Positions 9,295-17,703 of a stretch of DNA of 64,000 nt are shown in pieces; position 1 is the first letter of the stretch; every line of letters starts with the position of its first letter. The stretch is taken from contig NC_017025.1 of NCBI RefSeq assembly GCF_000455605.1, forward strand, positions 558,001 through 622,000, in the 5' to 3' direction. Source of the stretch: Flavobacterium indicum GPTSA100-9 = DSM 17447 (GTDB lineage Bacteria > Bacteroidota > Bacteroidia > Flavobacteriales > Flavobacteriaceae). The notes under the pieces are model-generated. The model made no database searches and had not been told where the DNA came from. It was given only the letters and a program-made list of their open reading frames with translations. Made by a program: the position numbers and the translations under genes.

Positions 9295-9311
9295 AAAAAA
9301 TTGTATTTTTG
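9283..9311 (+). promoter_or_regulatory. Promoter of tamL (TTTG-N17-TATTTTTG)
   Basis: TTTG at 9283-9286, then 17 bp, then TATTTTTG at 9304-9311. This is the best two-box match to the Bacteroidetes consensus (TTTG / TAnnTTTG) in the window. The tamL ATG is at 9322, so the leader would be only a few nucleotides. The -33 box falls inside the 5' end of the divergent methyltransferase gene. Confidence 0.7.
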
Positions 9312-9321
9312 AATAAATTTT

Positions 9322-11880
9322 ATGCGCTTGAAATATCAGTCATCAAAAATAGTATTATTTTTTCTTATTAGCTTATTTTTTTACTCTTGTTCTGAGGTAA
9401 GAAAAATGCATAAGAATCAATATTTATTACATCAAAATAAAATCATAGTTAATGATAAGGAATCTAATTTAGAAGAGTTAGAAATTCAATTGTATCAAAA
9501 ACCCAACAGTAAATTGCTTGGATATAAACTAAGATTGCAGTTGTATAACTTAAGTAGAAAAAATTCGGATTCAACCTATCGAGTTTGGTTAGAAAAGAAA
9601 CCAAATAGAATGGAGAGAATGAAAAAAATCTACTCTAAAAAACAAGTTGACAGACTTGGGAAATCCTTTTTGGTTTCAGGATATAGCGAATTCTTAAAAA
9701 AAGTAGGAGAAGCTCCTGTTGTTATGGATACTGCAAAAATTACGCGCTCTAAAAAAAGATTGAATTTGTATTTTTATAATAGAGGATTTTATGATGCAAA
9801 AGTAGAGGCGAAAATAGATACGTTGAGTAAAAGAAAAACAAAGGTTTCTTATTTCGTAAAAACAGGCGATGTTTATGTTATAGATAGTGTGTTTAGAAAA
9901 ATTCAAACACCTGTAGTGGATTCTATGTACCAAGCAATTTCTGGGAGTTCATTAGTTGAAAAAGGAAAGCCTTTTACTGCCCAAATGGAGGATGATGAAA
10001 AAAATAGAATTACCAAAGAATTTAGGGATAATGGCTTGTATTATTTTGAAAAAACAAATATTAATTACGATGCGGATTCTATTGGAAAAGAGAAAAAATT
10101 AAATTTAATTGTTCGTATTGATAATAAAAAAATCAAACAAGGCGATAGTTTAATTAGCAAACCTTTTAAAATATATAAAATAGGTCGTGTTAATATTTTT
10201 ACGGATCGACAAACTAATGATAAAACATCGGTAATTGATAGTACTACCTATAAAAATTTACATATCTACAGTTCTGGAAAATTAAAATACAGACCAAAAA
10301 CGTTAGCTGATGCTATTTTTATAGAAGAAGGAGAAGTTTTTAGTGATAAAAATAAAGTGTTGACAGGAAAAGCATTGTCTAATTTTAAAGTTTTTTATTT
10401 CCCAAGAATCCAATATGTTGAAAATAATAACGACAGTAATACTTTAACGGCAAATATTATTTTATCACCATTAAAGCGTCGTCAATTTGTTATAAAAGCT
10501 GATGTAACAACTTCAAACATTCAAGATTTCGGAATTTCTGGATATATGGGTGTTACTTTTAGAAATGTATTTAAAGGCGCCGAAATATTAGATTTTTCTA
10601 TGCGTGGAAATTTAGGGTCGTCAAGTAAATTATCAAATCCAAATGATTTGTTTTTTAATGTAAGAGAATATGGTGCCGATTTAAAATTATCTTTCCCTAG
10701 GATATTTTTCCCAATCAATACCCGAAAAGTAATAAAAAAGGATATGTTTCCAACTACATCAATTACTATGGGTATGTCTAAACAAACAAATATAGGTTTG
10801 GATAAAGAATCGTATGTGAGTAATTTTTATTATGATTGGACCACAACAAAAGGAAAAGAAAAGAAATACAGATTTGATTTGTTTAATCTTCAGTTTATTA
10901 GAAATTTAAATACGGCTAATTATTTTAATGTATATAAATACTCTTATAATGTTTTGAATAGTTATGCGCAGACTTTTGGTGCAAATAGTAATTATTTAGA
11001 TAATGATGGTAATTTAACCTATCCAGGGGCAGTTAGTTTTGTGAATGATGTAGTAAATGGAGCGTATAATACAATTCCTGTTGGTAGTTCAGATTATAGA
11101 ACAATAAACAGTATTGGAGAAAGAAGAAAGCGATTGATTGAAAATAATTTAATTTTTTCTTCTGCTTTTAGTTTTAATTTAAGTTCTAAGAAAGATTTTA
11201 ATGATGTAGAGTTTTACAATATTAGAGCTAAAGTTGAAAGTGCAGGAAATTTTGTAGCATTAATAGCTAATCAATTGCCTGCTAAATATAATGATAATGG
11301 TAATAAAACTATGTTCGGTGTTGAATATGCACAATATTTTAAGTTTGAACTAGAATACATAAAGCATTTACATATTAGAAGAAAAAGCTCTTTAGCTTTT
11401 AGAACTTTTGGTGGAATTGCCATTCCATATGGAAATTCTAATTCAATTCCTTTTTCTAAAAGTTACTTTGCAGGAGGTAGTAATGATAATAGAGGGTGGT
11501 TGGCTTACAGTTTAGGTCCGGGAGCAAGTAATAGTTTAAATGATTTTAATGAAGCTAATTTTAAATTATCAGCTAATTTAGAATACCGATTTAATATTTT
11601 TGGAAAATTGAATGGAGCTTTATTCGCTGATGCGGGTAATATCTGGAATATATATGATAATGTAGATGATGAAAAATTAAAATTTAATGGTGTTCAATCG
11701 TTTAAAGATATTGCTTTAGGCTCTGGTTTTGGGTTTCGATATGATTTCGGTTTTTTTGTAGTCCGTACAGATTTTGGATTTAAAACATACAACCCAGCTA
11801 AAGAAATGGATCAGAGATGGTTTAAAGATGTAAGTTTAAGCGAAGGCGTATTTAATATTGGTATTAATTATCCTTTCTAG
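9322..11880 (+). CDS. tamL: TamL-type outer-membrane lipoprotein (BamA/TamA superfamily)
   Basis: An 852-residue protein with a lipoprotein signal ('LISLFFYSCSE', lipidation Cys23). POTRA-like segments fill about residues 35-400, and a C-terminal 16-strand barrel of the Omp85 family ends '...SEGVFNIGINYPF'. The barrel holds the lid-loop-like 'SKSYFAGGSNDNRGWLAYSLGPG'. TamL is the lipidated TamA relative of Bacteroidetes, which with TamB helps assemble or lipidate the outer membrane. The partner tamB is not in this window. The length fits TamL better than BamA. Confidence 0.85.
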   Translation: MRLKYQSSKIVLFFLISLFFYSCSEVRKMHKNQYLLHQNKIIVNDKESNLEELEIQLYQKPNSKLLGYKLRLQLYNLSRKNSDSTYRVWLEKKPNRMERMKKIYSKKQVDRLGKSFLVSGYSEFLKKVGEAPVVMDTAKITRSKKRLNLYFYNRGFYDAKVEAKIDTLSKRKTKVSYFVKTGDVYVIDSVFRKIQTPVVDSMYQAISGSSLVEKGKPFTAQMEDDEKNRITKEFRDNGLYYFEKTNINYDADSIGKEKKLNLIVRIDNKKIKQGDSLISKPFKIYKIGRVNIFTDRQTNDKTSVIDSTTYKNLHIYSSGKLKYRPKTLADAIFIEEGEVFSDKNKVLTGKALSNFKVFYFPRIQYVENNNDSNTLTANIILSPLKRRQFVIKADVTTSNIQDFGISGYMGVTFRNVFKGAEILDFSMRGNLGSSSKLSNPNDLFFNVREYGADLKLSFPRIFFPINTRKVIKKDMFPTTSITMGMSKQTNIGLDKESYVSNFYYDWTTTKGKEKKYRFDLFNLQFIRNLNTANYFNVYKYSYNVLNSYAQTFGANSNYLDNDGNLTYPGAVSFVNDVVNGAYNTIPVGSSDYRTINSIGERRKRLIENNLIFSSAFSFNLSSKKDFNDVEFYNIRAKVESAGNFVALIANQLPAKYNDNGNKTMFGVEYAQYFKFELEYIKHLHIRRKSSLAFRTFGGIAIPYGNSNSIPFSKSYFAGGSNDNRGWLAYSLGPGASNSLNDFNEANFKLSANLEYRFNIFGKLNGALFADAGNIWNIYDNVDDEKLKFNGVQSFKDIALGSGFGFRYDFGFFVVRTDFGFKTYNPAKEMDQRWFKDVSLSEGVFNIGINYPF

Positions 11881-11895
11881 AATTAATAAAATTGT

Positions 11896-11903
11896 TACTT
11901 TTG
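11896..11903 (+). promoter_or_regulatory. Putative -7 promoter box for fbaA
   Basis: TACTTTTG, an exact TAnnTTTG match 20 bp before the fbaA ATG, located in the short gap after tamL. It gives the aldolase gene its own promoter. Confidence 0.55.
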
Positions 11904-11923
11904 TAAAACAAACAACATAAATT

Positions 11924-12991
11924 ATGAGTCATAATATTAAACCTGGTGTGGCAACTGGAAGCCAAGTTCAAGAAATTTTTAAATATGCAAAAGAAAAAGG
12001 ATTTGCTTTACCAGCAGTAAATGTAACTGGGTCAAGTACAATAAATGGTGTATTAGAAACGGCAGCAAAATTGAATGCTCCTGTAATTATTCAGTTCTCA
12101 AATGGTGGTGCTCAATTTAATGCTGGAAAAGGTTTGTCAAATGAAAATCAAAGAGCAGCTATTTTAGGAGCTATTGCGGGTGCTAAACATATTCATACTT
12201 TAGCAGAAGCTTATGGTGCTACTGTAATTTTACATACAGACCATTGTGCAAAAAATTTATTACCATGGATTGATGGTTTATTAGATGCTTCTGAAAAACA
12301 TTTTGCAGAAACAGGAAAACCATTGTATTCATCACATATGATTGATTTGTCTGAAGAGCCATTACATGAAAATATTGAGTTGTGTAAAAACTATCTTGAA
12401 CGTATGAGTAAAATGGATATGACGTTGGAGATAGAATTAGGAATTACGGGTGGAGAAGAAGATGGAGTAGATAATTCAGATGTTGATAGCTCAAAATTAT
12501 ATACACAACCTGAAGAAGTTGCTTACGCCTATGAAGAGTTAATGAAAGTAAGTCCTAGATTTACTATTGCAGCTGCGTTTGGAAATGTTCATGGAGTTTA
12601 TAAACCTGGAAATGTAAAATTAACACCAGTTATTTTGAAAAACTCTCAAGAGTATGTGCAAAATAAATTTAACACAGAAGCTAATCCTGTAGATTTTGTT
12701 TTCCATGGTGGTTCAGGTTCTACGTTAGAAGAGATTAGAGAAGCGATTTCTTATGGTGTTATTAAAATGAATATCGATACAGACCTACAGTTCGCATTTA
12801 CTGAAGGTGTAAGAGATTATATGGTTGATAAAATTGACTATTTAAAAACTCAGATTGGAAATCCAGAAGGAGCAGATAGTCCAAATAAAAAACATTATGA
12901 CCCAAGAGTATGGGTTAGAAAAGGAGAAGTAACTTTTAATACACGTTTAGAACAAGCTTTTGCTGATTTAAACAACGTAAATACATTATAA
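11924..12991 (+). CDS. fbaA: Class II fructose-bisphosphate aldolase
   Basis: A 355-residue zinc-dependent aldolase interconverting fructose-1,6-bisphosphate with DHAP and glyceraldehyde-3-phosphate. Visible motifs: 'FALPAVNVTGSSTINGVLETA', 'APVIIQFSNGGAQFNAGKG', the metal site 'VILHTDHCAKNLLPW', 'HSSHMIDLSEEPLHENIE'-type region at residues ~125-145, 'AFGNVHGVYKPGNVKL', 'FHGGSGSTLEEI' and 'GVIKMNIDTDLQ'. The length and the 'YDPRVWVRKGE' tail place it with the long E. coli FbaA type. It functions in glycolysis and gluconeogenesis. Confidence 0.97.
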   Translation: MSHNIKPGVATGSQVQEIFKYAKEKGFALPAVNVTGSSTINGVLETAAKLNAPVIIQFSNGGAQFNAGKGLSNENQRAAILGAIAGAKHIHTLAEAYGATVILHTDHCAKNLLPWIDGLLDASEKHFAETGKPLYSSHMIDLSEEPLHENIELCKNYLERMSKMDMTLEIELGITGGEEDGVDNSDVDSSKLYTQPEEVAYAYEELMKVSPRFTIAAAFGNVHGVYKPGNVKLTPVILKNSQEYVQNKFNTEANPVDFVFHGGSGSTLEEIREAISYGVIKMNIDTDLQFAFTEGVRDYMVDKIDYLKTQIGNPEGADSPNKKHYDPRVWVRKGEVTFNTRLEQAFADLNNVNTL

Positions 12992-13050
12992 TTAACAATT
13001 GATAATTGACAATTAATAATTAAGTATTGTCAATCATCCATTATCCATTA
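12990..13050 (+). repeat. Heptamer-periodic intergenic repeat (fbaA-accD)
   Basis: The gap reads as 7-bp units: AATTAAC, AATTGAT, AATTGAC, AATTAAT, AATTAAG (12990-13024), followed on the other side by TCAATCA, TCCATTA, TCCATTA (13030-13050). The two sides form a partly inverted pair: ATTGACAAT (13005-13013) is the exact complement of ATTGTCAAT (13026-13034). The first unit covers the fbaA stop codon. Confidence 0.8.
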
Positions 13051-13055
13051 AAATT

Positions 13056-13910
13056 ATGGCTTGGTTTAAAAGAAAAGAAAAAGGAATTCAAACTCCAACA
13101 GACGAAAAGAAAGACGTGCCTAAGGGCTTGTGGTATAAGTCTCCAACAGGGAAAATTGTTGATTCAGAAGAATTAGAAAGAAATTTATGGGTAAGTCCAG
13201 AAGATGATTATCATGTAAGAATTGGAAGTAAAGAATATTTTCAAATATTGTTTGATGATAACGAATTTACTGAATTGGATGCTAATCTAACTTCTGTCGA
13301 TTCACTGAATTTTATTGATACTAAAAAATATAGTGACCGTTTAAAAGAGGTTACTGATAAAACAAAATTAAAAGATGCTGTAAGAACAGCAGTAGGAAAG
13401 TCTAAAGGTAAAGATTTAGTAGTTTCTTGTATGGATTTTGCTTTTATTGGTGGTTCTATGGGTGCAGTAGTGGGTGAAAAAATTGCAAGAGGAATTGATT
13501 ATTCTATTAAACATAATATTCCATTTGTAATGATCTCAAAATCTGGTGGTGCACGTATGATGGAAGCAGCACAATCATTGATGCAGTTAGCTAAAACATC
13601 TGCTAAATTAGCACAATTAGCAGAAGCGAAAATTCCTTATATCTCTTTATGTACTGACCCAACAACGGGAGGTACAACAGCATCTTATGCTATGTTGGGC
13701 GATATTAATATTGCTGAACCAGGAGCTCTAATCGGTTTTGCTGGACCACGTGTTGTTAAAGATACAACAGGTAAAGATTTACCAGAAGGATTCCAAACAT
13801 CTGAATTTTTATTAGATCATGGATTTTTAGATTTTATTTCTCATAGAAAAGAATTAAAAAATAAAATAAATTTATATATTGATTTAATCTTAAATCAAGA
13901 AGTTAGATAA
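13056..13910 (+). CDS. accD: Acetyl-CoA carboxylase carboxyltransferase subunit beta (zinc-ribbon cysteines absent)
   Basis: A 284-residue AccD that, with AccA, transfers CO2 from carboxybiotin to acetyl-CoA. The crotonase-fold core is intact: '[26 protein letters not shown]', '[26 protein letters not shown]', '[37 protein letters not shown]'. In the N-terminal region where E. coli AccD has a Cys4 zinc ribbon, this protein reads '[20 protein letters not shown]' and '[13 protein letters not shown]', so all four cysteines are replaced. The rest of the alignment is collinear, so it is a genuine AccD without the metal site. A heptamer repeat precedes it and a bidirectional terminator follows. Confidence 0.94.
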   Translation: MAWFKRKEKGIQTPTDEKKDVPKGLWYKSPTGKIVDSEELERNLWVSPEDDYHVRIGSKEYFQILFDDNEFTELDANLTSVDSLNFIDTKKYSDRLKEVTDKTKLKDAVRTAVGKSKGKDLVVSCMDFAFIGGSMGAVVGEKIARGIDYSIKHNIPFVMISKSGGARMMEAAQSLMQLAKTSAKLAQLAEAKIPYISLCTDPTTGGTTASYAMLGDINIAEPGALIGFAGPRVVKDTTGKDLPEGFQTSEFLLDHGFLDFISHRKELKNKINLYIDLILNQEVR

Positions 13911-13940
13911 AAAAATCCCGATTTTTAAATCGGGATTTTT
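13911..13940. terminator. Bidirectional terminator between accD and the S74-domain protein
   Basis: AAAAATCCCGATTT (13911-13924) pairs with AAATCGGGATTTTT (13927-13940). The A-run on one side and T-run on the other let it stop transcription from both convergent genes. Confidence 0.9.
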
Positions 13941-13943
13941 TTA

Positions 13944-16013
13944 TTACTTTAGTTTGTCTTCAATTAATTTTAGTCTTTCTTCTAATTTGTTGTTTCTTAT
14001 TTTTTCAGCTTCTAATTGTTTTTTAAGTGAAACAATTTCTGTTTGTTGTTCTTGAATTGCTTTTACAATTGGTACAACAAAATCACCGTATTTTAATCTG
14101 TAATGGTCGTTAGTGTTTTTTGGTTTTTCAACACCACTAAAATTAAATTGAACATCATTTGCAGCTTGTTCAACTTCTTGAGCAATAAATCCGCTTAATC
14201 TTGTCTTTTGAGCTTTTGCAATTAATTCTGAATCAAAGGGTATGTTTTTATGAAGCTCTAAAAGTTTTAAATAGTTTAATTCATAAGATACAGGTCTTAA
14301 TTTTAAAATAAAATCTAATCCTTTTATATCTTCTGAAATGTTTTCTTTGTATCTTCCATCAGATAAGTTACTCCAGTTGGTATATCCACCAATACTAGTG
14401 TTTAAAAAGTTACCGATAATAACTTCATTGTCGTTAAAAACAGTTGCGTTATATCCTAATCCAACAGAGTTTGTAAATTCAGTATCATATAAGGATTGAA
14501 AACCTATTGCTGTATTGTAATTTCCATTTACATTTCCGTTTAATGAGTTGTTACCTAATGCGGTGTTGTATTTACCTGATATATTAATTTTAGCGGCTTC
14601 AAAACCAATAGCTGTATTCTTAAATCCTGTTGTATTTGTGTATAAAGAACCACTACCAAATGCGCTGTTGGAATGTCCTGTTGTATTGGTGTACATAGCG
14701 TTATATCCATTTGCTGTGTTTTGATATCCGTTGCTATTTGAATATAAGGAAAAATATCCTTGAGCCGTATTGTTAAAACCTGTAGTATTTGTTTTTAATG
14801 CGTTGGACCCTTGAGCGGTATTGTTGTAGCCAGAAGTGTTATTTGTTAATATATACGAACCTACAGCCGTATTGTGTGATCCTGTGGTGTTTTTGTTTAA
14901 TGCAAAGGAGCCAATCGCTAAATTTTGACTTCCAGTAGTATTGTTTTCTAAACTAAAAGCACCTACACTTGTGTTCGAATTTCCTGAAACATTTTTATTT
15001 AAAGCATTGTATCCTATTGAAGTATTCTCATTTCCAGTGTCATTAGAATATAAAGAATTTGATCCAATAGCAGTGTTCTTATTACCGGTTTTGTTAAAAT
15101 ATAAAGAATTGTATCCTTCTGCAGTATTGTCGTTTCCAATAGTGTTGCTTGATAAAGCATTGGCTCCACTTCCCGTATTTTTACTGCCAGTGGTATTTGA
15201 ACTTAAAACATATGCGCCATTTGCAGTATTCAAGTTACCAGTGGTATTGGAAATTAATGATTGTGCTCCTGTGCCTGTATTCGAAATTCCTGTTGTATTC
15301 GAGTATAGTGTGTAAACACCAACTGCTGTATTGGCGTATCCGCTGGTGTTCTTGTTTAATGTGTTATAGCCTATTGAAACATTATTGTATCCTGATGAAT
15401 TTGTTAGTAAACTAAATGCGCCAATACTTGTGTTTTGATAACCAGAAGTATTTGAGTTCATCGAATTGTATCCAATAGAAGTATTAGCGTTTCCTGAAGA
15501 ATTACTACTTAATGAGTTAACACCAAAACTTGAATTTTGAATTCCTATGGAATTTATTTTAAATGAATTTTGCCCAAATGAAGTATTCGATGAACCAATA
15601 ATTCCTGAAAAAATATTATTTCTTTTGAACACTAAATCATTATCGTCTAAAGTGCCAAGAAAATTTACAGTTGGATTAGTATTGCTGTTTCCGTTGCTAA
15701 ACCAAAGGTCTTTGCCTGATGTTAAGGGTATCCAACTAGATAAAGTTGAGTCCCAAAAATAAAATCCACGGTTATATGTATTGTAGTTTTGATTCAAAAA
15801 CACTAACATCCCGTTTTGATTGTTGGTAGGGATGCTTGTTGGTAGTGAGTTTATTCTAGGTATAATTAATCCATCAGTTATAGTTGGATTGTTTGGATCG
15901 CTACTTTTAATTTCAAGTGTTGCTTGTGGATTGGTGGTGTTTATGCCTATTTGTGAAAATAGGAACATAGGTATAATGTAAATTATTAAGCTTAATAATT
16001 TTCTTGATAACAT
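13944..16013 (-). CDS. Surface protein with 21 tandem 17-residue repeats and S74-type intramolecular chaperone domain
   Basis: A 689-residue secreted protein with a signal peptide to about residue 20. A tip-like region follows (residues 21-142: 'QIGINTTNPQATLEIKSSDP', 'GLIIPRINSLP'). Next come 21 contiguous 17-residue repeats (143-499) of consensus N-T-A-x-G-x-x-S-L-x-x-N-T-T-G-x-x, similar in spirit to YadA-head beta-rolls. The C-terminal ~130 residues hold 'SDGRYKENISEDIKGLDFILKLRPVSYEL', 'GFIAQEVEQ' and a terminal coiled coil 'EIVSLKKQLEAEKIRNNKLEERL'. That last part is the Peptidase_S74 endosialidase-type chaperone seen in phage tail fibres and bacterial surface proteins; it usually trimerises and self-cleaves. 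No T9SS sorting domain is seen. It lies downstream of metK, separated by a terminator. Confidence 0.8.
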   Translation of the reverse strand: MLSRKLLSLIIYIIPMFLFSQIGINTTNPQATLEIKSSDPNNPTITDGLIIPRINSLPTSIPTNNQNGMLVFLNQNYNTYNRGFYFWDSTLSSWIPLTSGKDLWFSNGNSNTNPTVNFLGTLDDNDLVFKRNNIFSGIIGSSNTSFGQNSFKINSIGIQNSSFGVNSLSSNSSGNANTSIGYNSMNSNTSGYQNTSIGAFSLLTNSSGYNNVSIGYNTLNKNTSGYANTAVGVYTLYSNTTGISNTGTGAQSLISNTTGNLNTANGAYVLSSNTTGSKNTGSGANALSSNTIGNDNTAEGYNSLYFNKTGNKNTAIGSNSLYSNDTGNENTSIGYNALNKNVSGNSNTSVGAFSLENNTTGSQNLAIGSFALNKNTTGSHNTAVGSYILTNNTSGYNNTAQGSNALKTNTTGFNNTAQGYFSLYSNSNGYQNTANGYNAMYTNTTGHSNSAFGSGSLYTNTTGFKNTAIGFEAAKINISGKYNTALGNNSLNGNVNGNYNTAIGFQSLYDTEFTNSVGLGYNATVFNDNEVIIGNFLNTSIGGYTNWSNLSDGRYKENISEDIKGLDFILKLRPVSYELNYLKLLELHKNIPFDSELIAKAQKTRLSGFIAQEVEQAANDVQFNFSGVEKPKNTNDHYRLKYGDFVVPIVKAIQEQQTEIVSLKKQLEAEKIRNNKLEERLKLIEDKLK
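14517..15587 (-). repeat. 51-bp tandem repeat array encoding 21 17-residue units
   Basis: In-frame array, period 51 bp, in the S74-domain gene. Invariant positions are Asn1, Gly5, Asn12 and Gly15, with strong Thr2, Ser/Ala8, Leu9 and Thr/Ser13-14. The units are well diverged at DNA level, so the array is old rather than freshly expanded. Long open frames on the opposite strand here are shadows of the repeat. Confidence 0.85.
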
Positions 16014-16083
16014 GGGGGAGTAGGTTTTTTTATAGTTATGAAGGACAAATATATAAAAAAACTAATTACTTGTGTATCAATGT

Positions 16084-16120
16084 AAAAAAAATAAAATGAG
16101 CCCGATTATTTATCGAGCTC
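16084..16120 (-). terminator. Intrinsic terminator of metK
   Basis: On the minus strand GAGCTCGAT and ATCGGGCTC pair around an AAATA loop (16098-16120; one internal mismatch), followed by a long T-rich tract (A-run at 16084-16096 on the plus strand). The 16014-16097 gap otherwise shows nothing. Confidence 0.8.
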
Positions 16121-16167
16121 ACTATTGTTTAATTGATTGAAAATTTGTCTAAATTTCAACGCCTTTT

Positions 16168-17418
16168 TTATAAACTAAAAGCATTTTTTACTTTATCTAA
16201 ATAATCTAATTTTTCCCAAGTAAATAATTCAACCTCTACTGTTTTTTCTTTTCCGTCTGGAGATTTGAATGTTTTAGTAACCACTTCATTTTTACGACCC
16301 ATGTGGCCATAAGCAGCAGTTTCACTGTAAATAGGATTTCTTAATTTTAATCTTTGCTCAATGAAATAAGGTCTCATGTCAAATATTTTTTCAACAATTT
16401 TACCAATTTCGCCATCCGTTAAATTCACTTTTGCAGTTCCATAAGTATTAACGTTAATAGATGTAGGCTCTGCAACGCCAATTGCGTAAGAAACTTGAAC
16501 TAAAATTTCATCAGCTACACCAGCAGCTACTAAATTTTTAGCAATATGTCTTGTTGCGTATGCCGCAGATCGGTCAACTTTAGATGGATCTTTTCCAGAA
16601 AATGCTCCTCCACCGTGTGCGCCTTTACCTCCATAAGTGTCAACAATAATTTTTCTACCTGTTAAACCTGTGTCTCCATGAGGGCCACCAATTACAAATT
16701 TACCTGTTGGGTTAATGTGGTATTTAATAGCCTCATTAAATAAATGAGCATATTGTGGATTTTTTGCAATTACTCTCGGAATTAATATTTCAATGATGTC
16801 TTTTTTGATTTTTGCTAACATGGTTGGCTCATCAGCAAAATCATCGTGCTGTGTTGATACAACTATAGCGTCAATTCTAACAGGTTTATTATCGTCTGAA
16901 TATTCTAAAGTAACTTGTGATTTTGCATCAGGACGTAAATAAGTTATTTCGCTATTTTCTCTTCTTAATGCTGCTAATTCTTGTAAAATTTGGTGCGATA
17001 ATTTTAAGGCTAATGGCATAAACTCCTCAGTTTCATTTGTTGCATAGCCAAACATCATTCCTTGGTCACCAGCGCCTTGCTCTTCTTTACTAGCTCTATC
17101 AACTCCTTGGTTAATGTCTGCAGATTGTTCGTGAATTGCGGATAATACACCACATGAATTTGCTTCAAACATGTATTCACTTTTTGTGTAACCAATTTTT
17201 TTGATTACATCTCTTGCAATACTTTGAACATCTAAATAGGTTGAAGATTTTACTTCACCTGCCAAAATAACTTGGCCAGTTGTTACTAAAGTTTCACACG
17301 CAACTTTTGACTCAGGGTCAAATGCTAAAAAGTTATCAATTAGGGCATCGCTGATTTGATCAGCTACTTTGTCTGGATGTCCTTCACTTACAGATTCTGA
17401 CGTAAATAAATAAGCCAT
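16168..17418 (-). CDS. metK: S-adenosylmethionine synthase
   Basis: A 416-residue MetK making SAM from methionine and ATP. Motifs: '[24 protein letters not shown]' (N-terminal ATP site), '[28 protein letters not shown]', '[25 protein letters not shown]' and the P-loop-like '[27 protein letters not shown]'. The length is slightly above E. coli MetK (384). The 127-nt leader carries a SAM-II-like riboswitch fused to a terminator hairpin, indicating feedback control by its own product. Transcription runs away from the T9SS protein at 17704. Confidence 0.97.
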   Translation of the reverse strand: MAYLFTSESVSEGHPDKVADQISDALIDNFLAFDPESKVACETLVTTGQVILAGEVKSSTYLDVQSIARDVIKKIGYTKSEYMFEANSCGVLSAIHEQSADINQGVDRASKEEQGAGDQGMMFGYATNETEEFMPLALKLSHQILQELAALRRENSEITYLRPDAKSQVTLEYSDDNKPVRIDAIVVSTQHDDFADEPTMLAKIKKDIIEILIPRVIAKNPQYAHLFNEAIKYHINPTGKFVIGGPHGDTGLTGRKIIVDTYGGKGAHGGGAFSGKDPSKVDRSAAYATRHIAKNLVAAGVADEILVQVSYAIGVAEPTSINVNTYGTAKVNLTDGEIGKIVEKIFDMRPYFIEQRLKLRNPIYSETAAYGHMGRKNEVVTKTFKSPDGKEKTVEVELFTWEKLDYLDKVKNAFSL

Positions 17419-17465
17419 ATTATAATTAATTAAATTAATATTAGTGAAGAAAAATTGAGATTGCA

Positions 17466-17499
17466 GGAAAAAGCTAAAGAAGGGTTTATCTGCTTTAGC
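17466..17499 (-). terminator. Terminator hairpin in the metK leader, overlapping the SAM-II core
   Basis: On the minus strand GCTAAAG (17499-17493) pairs with CTTTAGC (17479-17473) and is followed by TTTTTCC (17472-17466). The upstream arm is the conserved GCUAAAG segment of the SAM-II motif, so aptamer and terminator use the same bases and should be mutually exclusive or coupled. Confidence 0.65.
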
Positions 17500-17537
17500 A
17501 TTTTTTATAGAGGTTGCAATCAGTCAAATTTTTCCTC
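17493..17537 (-). ncRNA. SAM-II-like riboswitch upstream of metK
   Basis: Read on the minus strand: GAGG, then AAAAATTTGACTGATTGCAA, then CCTC, TATAAAAAAT, GCTAAAG. GAGG/CCTC form P1. The loop segment ATTTGAC..TTGCAA and the 3' strand with AAAT and GCTAAAG match what I remember of the SAM-II (metA) consensus, a compact H-type pseudoknot known from Alphaproteobacteria and Bacteroidetes. The position 75-120 nt before metK supports the call. No covariance model was run. Confidence 0.8.
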
Positions 17538-17550
17538 TGTTAAATTTTGG

Positions 17551-17558
17551 CAAAGTTA
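17551..17558 (-). promoter_or_regulatory. Putative -7 promoter box for the metK leader
   Basis: TAACTTTG on the minus strand, an exact TAnnTTTG match. The implied start is near 17545, just upstream of the riboswitch, so the leader would be about 125 nt. In the remaining bases up to 17703 I see only AT-rich sequence (for example an ATTTAAATTTAAATT run at about 17568-17583). Confidence 0.6.
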
Positions 17559-17703
17559 TGAAATCATATTTAAATTTAAATTGAATTATAATTTTTTTTT
17601 AAAATATTAATTTGGTCGATTTTTTTTTCGTTTGAACGGTATTTTGTTTAGAGTGAAAGATTTAAGTGTTAGCTTTAAAAATTAAACTATAAAAAATAAT
17701 TAC

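Noticed and set aside
9322..11880. BamA
   Set aside because: The lipobox, reduced POTRA region and 852-residue length fit TamL better, although both share the Omp85 barrel.
12990..13050. CRISPR-like array
   Set aside because: Units are 7 bp without unique spacers, and no cas genes are present in the window.
14941..15762. Plus-strand open frames inside the repeat protein gene
   Set aside because: They are antisense shadows of the 51-bp repeat array, with low-complexity translations and no family features.
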